From assembly GCA_029237695.1 (NCBI GenBank), contig CM055267.1:9637043-9701042 (forward strand): 64,000 nt of DNA, written 5' to 3'. Positions 34,701 to 46,700 of the stretch are shown piece by piece (within the stretch, counting starts at the first letter, position 1; each line of letters begins with the position of its first letter). This DNA comes from Conchocele bisecta. Its lineage: Eukaryota > Mollusca > Bivalvia > Lucinida > Thyasiridae. Under the pieces are notes generated by a model. That model was not told the DNA's origin and made no database searches. It was given only the letters and a program-made list of their open reading frames with translations. The position numbers were made by a program, and so were the translations under genes.

Positions 34701-37700
34701 GTATCTTGTAAACACAATTGATGGACCCCCAACTAATGCTCCTTTTAACATTTCATATATTTCCTCACCAGGGGCATACAGTGGCGGACATATCGCGTCT
34801 GCTATCTTACTCTCTTTTGTTTGGTAAGGTTTTATATGGTTTTTTTATCGTTCCTCTGAGAATATATTGTAAAGCAACTCCTGGTAGGGTAACTGCATCT
34901 TTAAACATATCTATACCTTTTGTTTGATAAAATTTTGTCATTTTTCCGATAGCTTCTAAAAAGGGGCAAACATCCAAGTTGTTATAGTATTTTAACCAGT
35001 CTTTGAAAGACTTCATATTTAATCTGTTATAAATGTTGTTGCACTCTTCCAACTGTTTTTTATGGTTATCGCTTTATTTGGAGTTAATTTATTTGTGCCA
35101 ATTTTAAGTTAAGGTGGTAAAACCTCATACGCTAGTTATCGGGAGAATCAAACCATTCATATGGGAAGAAGGATTTTTCTCACCTTCGCATCCATAAGCC
35201 TTAACCCATCTATCATAATCGATACCAGGAGCAAGATATAATTTTACATCTAAAAACCTAAATTCTTGTGTAAATAGCAAAATGGTTGTATTGGCTTTCT
35301 TTCCTACTAGTACCTTAGAGGTTTTATCCGTTAAAATATCAACTAAATGCTTCTTTATTAAATTAAGATCGTAATTACTGGAATTGAACCCAATTACTGG
35401 GACTTGTGAAATCCAACGGGTAATTTCTCGCTGCTGAGAAGTGTAAAGATACTCCATGTCTGCAGGGTACCCATAGGTATTGTTGCTCCCCACGGCCTCT
35501 CGGATATTGTCTCCCCTCCTCTTTACATCTTCCATAAATAGGGTTACTAATTGTTTTGGAGAAGTATCACATATGTGAGTTATATTTTTGAATAGAGTAT
35601 CACCTATACTAACACTTATTGGGACATGTTCGTTTATAAACTCTAGATCAAGAGTTGGGTTACGCTTTTCTTTACTTCCGTCTAAATATGCTTCAAAATC
35701 GTATACAATATGATATGGGTAAATCACTGTAGGAGGCTTTTCGAGTTCCTTTACATCCTCAGGTTTACAAATTGCATCATACTCGCATTCAAAAATAGTT
35801 ACTAATTTACACTTACCCGCAATTGCTTCGTCTCTCTCGTTGGATCTTCTAAGCTTATTTTTAATAATCTTTGCAATGTTTGGGACACCCGTGCCAATAA
35901 CCCAGTGAAATTGATAAACTGTATCAGTCCATAGGGCAATACCCATCCACTGGGGCTCCCGCAAATTATTAATTTACTCCACCGTGGCCACATACTGCAG
36001 TGTGAATGTGGGGTCCTGGCATAAAGATTTTATCCAACTGATTGATTTCTTGCTACAACTGGGTTTTGGATAGAAAGCTCTTTCGAACGCTGATACTGGT
36101 CGATCTATTTTTTCTCCTTTACACGATACTTTTGTTAATCCCTTCATGCAGGTTATTGCGTGCCTGGTTAAATTGCTGGATTTTGTAAAGCGTTGTTTGC
36201 AGTCGAAGCAACAATAATTGTTTTCAGCGGCTTTATTCATATCTGTAATAAGGAAGGCGTGATCGTTATAGATGCCTATTTTCATCTTTTTATTACCAAT
36301 CTTGTCGTAATGAGCTGCTACTTTTCTTTAAATACCATGTTCCCTCTTCTGTAGGTTCGTATGCATCAATACTATTTTTAAAAACACTCTTCATTTTCTT
36401 GATATCTCCAAATAGTATGGGGCCTTCGGGTTTCGGTAATTTGTGGGTTTTACAGAACTGTAAATATTGTTGCTGGAGTTCTTTGGTCAACGTTAAACAT
36501 CTATCGGCCCTAAGCTTCGATATGTGGAGCGCCAAGCATCTGAACAAACAAAGATCATCATTGAAACTATCCAGGGGCTTCATCCCTTTCTTATATCGCA
36601 ACCACTCCGGCATTCGACCTCCTGCCACTTTTTCGGATTGCATTCCAGCATCACCTTTGGGGATTTCATACCCTTCTCTTTTATTAAAAGAGGCTGTTTC
36701 ATATACTATTTTAACGCTGACACCCATCCATCTTACAAACCTCCATTTTGTACTGGGCCTATCTATTTTATCTATGTTTAATCTATGCTCTTCTTGTTTA
36801 TTAATCCACTCTTCAACCTCATCGTAACCCCTAAACCACGGACTTCCGGATAAATTTTTATAAAATACCAACGTTGTCGGCTTTCCTCTTGCGTCTCTCT
36901 CCTCTTGGTGAATTAATTTGTAAGAAAAAGAGAATCTTAGGTAAAAACTGTCGGCTAACAAAGGCTCTAACTCACCTATTATCCTTTTGCTGTTATTTAT
37001 TTGAAGTTTTCTTTTCAGGGTTATTGTAGTTATCCTACGCCCTTTTACTATTTCTTTTTCTTTTTGTTTATAATCTGATATTTCGCTACCTTCCTCTATT
37101 AAACTGTTGTAATAAACGCGCGCTTTCTGCACTCGTTTTTGTGGGTTTGCCAATGTTCTGCTTTGTTAGACTGAGGGAAGCCTCATAGGCTTTTCTGTGC
37201 TATCTTTTCTATATTCTTTTTTTCCACCCCCTTAAATACCCCCCGAGACATTGCACGAGCCATTCTTTTCATAAATTCATCATTTTTTTCCTTATTTATT
37301 AGTGTAGTTAACCCCCTTTCCCTTAACCTGTTTGAAAAATGTGTACCCATTCTAATTAATTCTGACCTTAATTCCCGAATCCTAGGAGAAGAAAACTTTT
37401 AGATGGATGTACACCCCTTTTATCGCTAATCCTTGTGCGAGTTAACTTAGGGCGAGGCGCTCTCGTAACTTTTTTTTACGTATATCTGTCATATTTCTAA
37501 TCGTGGAAATTTAAATTGTTTTATAATAAATACCTTGTAAAGGCTTATGTTCAATAGGGTGTTTTTTTCATTTTTGACAATTAATTAATTATAACACCTC
37601 ATACTACAGTATAGAAGACACATATTTTGTCGGAGCTAGGGGGCTTTCTGGTAGTTTTCTCGTGTTCAATAGGGTGTATTAAAAAATTCCCACATTATAA

Positions 37701-40700
37701 AATAGGGCACAGTTCGTACGCTACCCAAAGCCCTCTCCCTTCCCCTATTCTCGCTCCGTTTTCGATATGGACTAGAAAAATTCTACAGAGCGGCCATTCC
37801 TATATGGGAGACCTCCCGCGTATATCGACTTACTATTTCGTTGGGTAGCTGAAATAGGTACCCGAAACCCTTGCAAATCACTATTTCGTTGGGTAGCTGA
37901 AATAGGGTAGCCGAAACCGCTGCAAATCGGGGACACATTTTACAAACTTTGGTGGTATCATTTTGTTTTACTGTGGGTTGTATTTATTACGCTTTAAATT
38001 AACAGGAAATTTTACTATTTTTGGTACCTATGGGACTACCCACTGCTTTCAATTCTTCCCCCCACTTCGCGGTAACGAACTGACTCCCTATATACTACTA
38101 CATAGATTGCGTTTGGCGTACGCTGCAGCCAGCAATTGCACATATGTACCAGTATGTAATGCGATGTACATGTATGTAAGATATTATGATGGTGGAAAAT
38201 GGAAATTAGTACGACAAACTTGCTCATAATGTACTACATTGTATACGGTATCAAGATTTAACGGCCACTCTAGTATAATTGGGAAACATAATCGTAACCA
38301 AATACTGATAACTCGAATTCAAATTATTGGTCACAATTACATGTTTTCCTATACGCATAGTATAACTCTCGTAAACTCATATTTTCGCTAAGTCATACTA
38401 TTTCCTCAGTCCCTTGAATTGTGAGTAAACAAGTGTAGATTGTATTTGTAATCAAAGCATTTTGATGATTTCTCATAATTATGTAGCTGAAATAGGGTAG
38501 CCGAAACCGCTGCAAATCGGGGACACATTTTACAAACTTTGGTGGTATCATTTTGTTTTACTGTGGGTTGTATTTATTTCGCTTTAAATTAACAGGAAAT
38601 TTTACTATTTTTGGTACCTATGGGGCTACCCACTGCTTTCAATTCTTCCCCCACACTTCGCGGTAACGAACTGACTCCCTATATACTACTTATGTTGTAT
38701 GATAACACAATGTCACAATTCTGTGTTGCCATGGATACTTGTTTGTGTATGATCTTTGTCATTTGTTGTTATCATAACCACATTTTTCGCAGCATTCTCG
38801 ACGATGTGTGTCTGTCTGTACGACTGTCTTTTTACGTTTACGTTAAAAAATTTGTAATAGTTACTCCATCATGTAATATTTTCATTATTACTTGAAGAAT
38901 TGCTTCAATATTTGGGTACCTGCTCCACCTGAATGTGTGCAACACACTCCCACCCCCCATTGACATGACCTTGACCTTCGGAATGTCGCTGTAACACTCT
39001 ATAATACATGCTATTTTTTTACATCAAAAAGTTTCTCCCATCATATTATATCTTCAGCTACTTTACATGATTAGGCTAATGGTCAAAAGGGACCAAGTAA
39101 AATAATAAAGCATTGTAGTACTTGTGAAAATGAACAAATATAACCATTTACTATCAGTGGACCATAGAAAATGACCAAAGTCCAACACTGTACTATTAAT
39201 GTACAAGGTACCCGTCATAATGCACAAAGTCCGTCAATGTACTATCGGCGTACCAGTAAAGAAGTCCATTAGGTATTACTTTTCTTGGACAAGGCTGCCA
39301 ATGGGGGGATCCATGACCCGTGTCTTACAGACACAATTTCCTAGTTTTTATTTTACTATCAAGTGCGACTTAATATGCTAATTAAGGGTGCAACATGTAT
39401 GTAAGATGGCGTCCATCTATTAGTATTATTGAAAATGATCACACAGGTACATGTACATGTATTAGCCAAACATACATGCACTGTCCGTGAACAAGCAAGT
39501 TTAATGCTATACTAATGCTAAATACACATATATATATATATGTGTGCGTACATGTGTATTGTGATCATGGTCAATAATTTCCAGAGCACAGACTGACAAG
39601 TGTAAATGTATATTAATACAATACTGTATTCAGACCTCAGTTTAAGTGATTAAGTGTACATGAATCTTAAAACCTTCGTATCGTACCTCATTTTAAGTAA
39701 TAAGTTTAATGATATATTAATACAATACTTATCGGACCTCAGTAAAAGTGTTAAGTGTAATGATATATTAATAACCAATATTTTGGTTCTGGTATCAGAC
39801 CCTCAGTTTATAAGTTATTAAGTGTAATGATATATATACAATATTGTATCAGACCTCAGTAAAAGTGGTTAAGTGTAATGATATATATTACAAATTAACT
39901 GTATCAGACTGCAAGTCAAGTGTAATGATATATTAATACAATACTGTACTTTCTAACAAGATACTATGGATGTACTAAACTAATATCCAGAGTTTAACAA
40001 TATACCATTAAGATACTAATGATATACTAATGAGATACTTTACCAGTTTGCTAGAAAGTATCTTATTAGTATCTTGTTTTATGCTATACTATCAAGATAC
40101 TGTATCAATATACTAAATAGTATATTGTTAATATCTTATTGATAAATTGTTAGTATCTTGTTTGATATTATTTTTGTCTGGGATACCTGTATGGTCCTTA
40201 GGTGAAGCCTTTCCAAAGTTGTTGAAATTACGTTGGCCTGAAATCCAACATGGCCACCGTCTAACAATAGCACAAATTCTTAAAAAATATTTTTCTCATG
40301 AACCGCCAGCAGGATTTCGACGAAACTTGGTAAGAATGATCAATGTAATTTTCTGTTAAAATGGTGACACTGGTGACAAAAATGGGCATGGCCCGGGGTT
40401 CAAATAGGGGTTAAATTTAATTTTTGATAGAATATAGCAATGTCATGTATCAAATCGAAGATATCGACAAGACGATCGCTCTGGTGAATTTCTTGCCGAA
40501 ATTGGATAATTACGTCATCCATGATGGCCGTGTCTTTTTCTCAGGAACCACATGGCCGATGCTGGCCGAACTTCGTATTAAGTTAAGATACTTGGGTAAA
40601 GCATTTTCAGATTTGTTAAAATGAGAGTCATCGCTTAATCCAAGATGACCGCCATCTAAAAATAGCACAAATGTTTTAAAACACATATGAACTTTATGTC

Positions 40701-43700
40701 ACATTCTCCTTTGGTGTTCATGGAGTCAGGTGAGCGAATTAGGGCCATCATGGCCCTCTTGTTTTCAAGATCTTGTTTTCAAGATCTTGTTTGTTTTTAC
40801 CGGATACGTAGATAGGTTTTGGCCATCTGGGTGGACGCTTAACAGAGAAAAATAATGGCATGGCCTTATGTTTATATATCTCTACTTCCAGTCCAATGAA
40901 ACATCGCGGTGACACACGACTGGAAGCCTTTCTGGTATGTTCCATTGTATAATGCACGGACAAGCGACGATTCAATATGCAGCCTTGTATTTGTTTTTCA
41001 GTTGAGCTGTGCTGTCGGTACTGGCTTTCGAAATTCAGGCATAAGCGTAGGAAAAAAACAGAAATACATTACAGTGAGTATTATTGGGTTCACATCTGCT
41101 TGCTCTTTACCTCAAATGAACATGTACGGAAGTCATGTTCAGAATTGTATACTGTGTGCTTCAACTTGTGATTGCCAGTAATGTCTCGATCCAAATCGCA
41201 GTGCTAGTGCAGTGCTAGCTGGGTTCTGGAAGAAGCAATGCCAATATAATTACAGTAGTGACGATGGCAGCACTACACTTCTACTATCATACACCAGGTA
41301 ATATTGTAGGGAGGACGTATTTATTGCTCCTCCAGTCTTTAGATACCGCATTATGTACAAGATGGCCATTCATGTATCATTCATTTGTAATATTTCTAAA
41401 CGCCTATTGTTGTAATCAGGGGCGATAACCGTGCTTCCTTATACATGTATCATCCACGGAAAACTGTATTGGTTCACGTTCACCATTATGTCTATGGGAT
41501 GATCATATTTTATATTAGACATAGGAGCATTACATTATTTGAGGCTGGGTGCAAAGGTAACGTTATTGCATTATTTGAGTGTGGTGGCGAAAGTAACGTA
41601 ATATAATTAATTGAGGGGGGTGGGGGAAGGTAACTTTACTATGTGTGGGCATAATACGCTGACTACCTGTAGCCGATTTCACAAACATTGCAAAGTATAC
41701 TTATCTTGCAAAGTATACTTTGAGGGAGTAATAATTTATTTTTCCCGAAATGCATTATTTCATATAGAACTAACGACTGCATATATTTGATGTCAGATTA
41801 AAAGTATGCTGAGTTATTATACTGAATGTATTACATTATGGCTGTGATAATGTAATAAATTCAGTATAATAAAAATTAATAAATTTATCCTTAAATTGAA
41901 AATTTCTCCCTCAAAGTGTACTTAGCAAGAAAAGTATGCTTTGCAATTTTGGTGAAATAGGCTACAGAAAACTGTACGTTTCAAATGCGATTGTATTGCG
42001 CTTCTTCATTTGTGTCCAGGACTGCACAGTATTGTCACATTCTGCGGTACAAACACCTTCTTGCACCGTCTTAAACGAAACACAATGTAACAGGACACAA
42101 TACACAGTATATGCATAATCTGAAAACATTTCGAAATGACAGTCATGCTATTCGACCAACAAGGATCATGAACATATTAACCTAACAAGGAGATTTGTTT
42201 ACAGCCACCCCCACTGCATTGAATTGTTGTGATGTGAGTTTAAAACTATAAGACATAGTCAAGAGATTCAGGTTAAATTCCGAATAAGACTACTATACCA
42301 GTGCAGTGTTATTTCACGTGTTCATTTGTATGACGGACTGTGTAGACTTGTCATCGTGAATGGCATAAACGCCTTCTTGCACTGACTTAAATGAAGTTTG
42401 ATGTAAATATCTTTTTCGAATATTATTCTGAAAAAAAAAATAGAGTTTAATGTTCATCAACATTATTACATAACGCCCCTATTCCTATGAAACGATTGCA
42501 TCAGACTGATTTATTAATCATTTACTATATGGATGATCTGACCATGAATATATTTATTAATCATTTACTATAGGATGATCTGACCATGAATATATATATC
42601 TATATTAATTATGTTTACTGTCGACGTCCTGGATACTAGTAATAATGACTGCCCTCCCATTTTCTGATGACGTATCACCGCATAATGAGCACACATGCAA
42701 CTTACAGTCATTCGTGCTATAAGTGGAACAATGGACCAGACGTGTCCTGAGGTTTAGGACTGTTTCGGACATTATTAGAACCGTCTAATGGAGCACGGCT
42801 AAGGAACATCAGATATAAATTATATGATCACATTGGCCATAGTTTCAAAATAGTGTATTCAATAAAAGTTGTGTTAAATGGAATATTAGTTACTTATTCA
42901 GGATGTGTCCTAGATTGTGTAGGACGGTATTTTCTAGAATTGTGCAGATATTCAGGATCTGCACATGTCACCAGCCAACAATAATGGTACAATAGTTACT
43001 ACCGCCCTCTGGTATACATGTAATTTTCATCATTATGTCAGAGTATTCTCGGAGCAATTGCCTCATACTTTGATTAAGCTTTATGACTGCCCTAGTTGAC
43101 ACTGACACACGTGATATGCAGATTAGTTCGATGTAATTTCTGTTCCTGTTAACACATACAATTATTACATGTCTGTCTACAAACACGACGTCTATTTCAC
43201 AATGTCATATACACTGGTTAAATGTCATGTTGTTTGTTCGTCCCCTTGTTGTGAGTAATGTATCAATTAAAACTTCTCATTAAGTATACCCCGGGCATAC
43301 AATGTATGTCGAGTGGTATATAGTTTTCGTCATTCCGGATATTCGTCCGTCCGCAAGATTTACGTTTAAAGTTTTCGGACACCCATTATCTCTGAATCCG
43401 TAAGTCAGATTTACTTGAAACTTCATATACTTTGTTATCATCATCCGTACTTTCATTATATAGCCCACCCATGTGGCGTTCATGTCAAATTTCAAAGCCA
43501 TATGTCGAGGCAAAAATATTTGTTTGTCAGACAAGGCGTAGGCCGGGGGTATCCGTGAGCCCCAGGTCACTTGCTCTAGTTCAGATTTCCATCTGCGGAA
43601 CCAAGCAGCAATGGAATATTAATATATCGATGCGTACAGACACTACATAATACGGTGACGTTACGACTTGCAGGCCATACGGAGTACACAGTCTCTGGAG

Positions 43701-46700
43701 GTACCGTTATCATGCAGCGGGCGGATGATTGTGGACATGGAGGTATGTGAGCGATATATGTCGTACTGGGGATGGGTTGCACAGTGAAATGCTGAAATGG
43801 GCTGACATAAAAAGCCACTAAATAATAAAGTTCATTAGTTATATTTACCTCGGTATATTCATATACTTGCGCGCCTGTGTCGATTAAATGGGTACAGGCA
43901 AATATTAAGAAAAGGGTATTAGAAATACAGTAACAGTTAAAACATCATGAAATACAATAAAATCAGGATAAAACTTGACGTATATCTTTGCTCTCATATG
44001 TCAGACTGACTTGAAACTTGTACTTCATTTGATTGACCCAATGCTGTGATTCAATTCTATATTCTCAAGCATAAGTGATGCATGACGGTCTCATACAACA
44101 CTAACGTCCTCTACCTAAGGGATAAACACTTTCTCATCATGGTCTTGGCGGCGTTTTTAGCTCACCTGAGCGAAGCTCATGTGAGCTATTCTTTCTTTTC
44201 TTCTTAGAGCTCCCACGTTTATTTTTCGTGGCACCGACGTATGTCGTATAATTGTTGGATTCCAACTATGTTCTATTCAGTTACAGTGTTTAAATTTGTG
44301 TTGCTATTTAATAGTGAGTTATAAGTTGTGCTTCCTAATAACGAATTTACAGTCCTATTTATTTATTTGTGAACGAGCTATTTACATTACACAAGTTAAA
44401 TGTAGTTATTTACGGTGTCTTCGGTGTCGATTCACAGGTCCTCTAGCAGTTTGGCTCTTTCCACATGCATGCGGTAGATGTATTCGCGACTGATTAGTTC
44501 AATCTGTTCGATGATCCGACTTGTATCCAGAATACTCGCGATGTCCGGGTGTGAGGAATCCAGCGAAAACTGTGTCAGTAGCACGGGATTATTGACGATA
44601 GTGTCCATCTCGTCCGAGTGATTCGCGAATGCCCTCAATTTATTTGAGTACTCGGTCCTAACTGAAGTTAAAGCGGTGCACTTAGAGATGAGGTGCTCGC
44701 GATGCTCTGGTTCAGTTTTACATAGTTTACAGGTCGGATTTACTTTAAACTGGTTGAACCTAGCCGTGCCTGTATACGTGCCTGTCAATAGCCGGGCCTT
44801 GATCTCTGCTCGTCTGACGTCATGCCGGTTGTTCCTTACGTAAGACCATGTGTGATGAGCTGTACCAACTCTGACTGCCTCTGGATTAATGTACTTCAGT
44901 GAACTCTTCGAGGTGATATCCACCCTCCATTCTTCTTCGATGGCACCATTCACCTTCCCCTTCACTGTCGTTTTCCACTGACTCTTCGACACAGGGTTTC
45001 GCATTAATTCGAAAGATGAAGGTAAGTCGTACTTTCGGAGAATATCTTTGATGGGCAGGATGCCAAGTAGAGCTCTAGTGGCGGTAGTCGATGTTCGAAG
45101 TGGAAGCCCTTGTATTTGCTTCAGAGTCCTATTCTGGAAGCTTTCTAGCTTGTCCATATCTTTGACTTTTAGGTTTTGTACCTCCAGACCGTAGGTCATT
45201 CTTGGGATAACATATTTCCTCCACATCTCGCCCTTTATCTGTTGTTTGACACCACTCTTGCCATGGAAGCCAGATCCCATCAGTGAGTAGGCCGTCTGCC
45301 GTCCAAGTTTCATCTTCTGGTCTATGTTGGCCGCGTCTTTGTGATTTCTACATATGCCTAGATGTACGGTCTCGTCCACTATTGGGAGTGACATTCCGTA
45401 GAGGGAGAAGTCTTCTGTCTGTTTTGCATTATATAGTAATACTGCACTCTTTCCAGGGTGGATGTTGTAGCTTTCATCATTTGCATAGTTCTTGGTTTCG
45501 GACAGCATCAGTTGTAGTTCCCGCCTATCGTGAGTAATTAAACATAGGTCATCCGCACATGTTGCATGTGGGACGTCAATCGGGCCTATACTTGCTCCAC
45601 GGTAATGAGCCTCCAAACTTTTCAGTAGTGGGTTATTATACCGCTGTAGTGGGATGTCGACAGTCACTCCTCCTTGGCGTACTCCCTGCAATATGGGGAG
45701 GGTTGTGGAAAGTTGTCCGCGCCATTTTACTTTTGACGTCATCTCCGAGTAGAGATTCTGTAGTAGGAGCCACTCGTCACCTTCAATCCCATCTATGAAT
45801 AATTTGTGTAGGAGGGAAGGGTGGGAGACAACATTAAATGCTTTCTGGGTATCTAGGGTTGTGACATATAGGTTTTTTTTCTGTGCTTTAGCTTCGTTGA
45901 TGCACTCAGTGACCAATAGGGCAGCGTTTATTGAGGATGTGTTCTTTGTAAAACCCTTTTGCAGTCTTGACTGAGTTGGCTCAAGGATACGGTTATGTCT
46001 TTTATTGAGAATATGTTCCAGTACTTTAAGAATGACTGGGGTGACTGTGATACCTCTATAGTTCGCAGGATCTTGTATGCTGCCTTTCTGTGTATCGGGG
46101 TCAGTAGTCCTTCTTTAATGGCAGATGGGACATCTTTTAGACTGAAGATTTTGTTGACTATATCCATGACAACCGGTGCGACTGCTTTTTTGGCTGATGG
46201 ACAGGTGCTCGGCTGTAATACCGGAGATATCACAAGCCTTATTATTGTTGAGCGAGTCAATCGCTTTCTCTACCTCACCCACCGTAGCCGCCTTGATCGG
46301 TGTCTGCTGTAATTCACATATTTCCTGTATCGATAGAATGTCCTGTTGAATCTGCTCAGCGTGGTCCCTATTATACCGTTCCTCTTGGGCGGGTGTCACC
46401 AGATCTTCAAAGTGTGTTGCCCAGCTGTCACAAACATCCTCGATGGTTTCTGCAGTATGTCCCTTAACTATAAGCGTGGAAGTGCATATCGAGTCTGTTG
46501 TTCTTTGCTTCTTCACTAGGGCGTTGAAAGACTTGGTATCGTTCTCGGCGTTCATTAGCTCCGTCAGCAGAGTATCCCTCTTCATAGCCTGTGCGTGTCT
46601 CTGTGATTTACGGACATTTACTTTGACCTCTTGTCGTTTTACGTTAGATCGGTGGGACTTGTCTGTTGGTTTATCCGCATATTTCCAATCCTTCCACGCC

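Larger units (their letters stand above)
28591..38488. mobile_element. Polinton/Maverick-like element, reduced and broken
   Basis: About 765-bp inverted terminal repeats (28591-29358 and 37722-38488) enclose a protein-primed-type DNA polymerase B gene (minus), three small ORFs and a further small basic frame. The ends start AG(C/C/T)ACATAATTATG; Polinton ends also start AG. Without the nested H2 copy the element is about 7.8 kb, shorter than the usual 15-20 kb, and integrase, packaging ATPase, protease and capsid genes are not seen. No 6-bp target duplication is found: a MITE abuts the left end and a second partial terminal-repeat copy abuts the right. It is a relic of a virus-like element. 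Confidence 0.75.
24335..40185. mobile_element. 15.8-kb TA-flanked DNA transposon (composite)
   Basis: The body 24337-40183 starts TCCCAGACAAAAA and ends TTTTTGTCTGGGA, flanked by TA on both sides (24335-24336, 40184-40185). If it is removed, the H1 repeat reads through and matches its relatives (GGTCAGCAAAC-TA-CCTGTATGGTCC). Both subterminal regions (24337-24780, 39960-40183) are arrays of AACAAGATACTAACAATATACT in inverted orientation. A TA duplication suggests a Tc1/mariner-like or related superfamily; no transposase is visible, so the starting element was non-autonomous and grew by nested insertions. Confidence 0.7.

Noticed and set aside
24337..40183. CRISPR-like or phage-like interpretation of the spaced repeats and polymerase
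   Set aside because: Repeat spacing is irregular, the genome is eukaryotic, and the polymerase sits in a Polinton-type frame with long inverted repeats.
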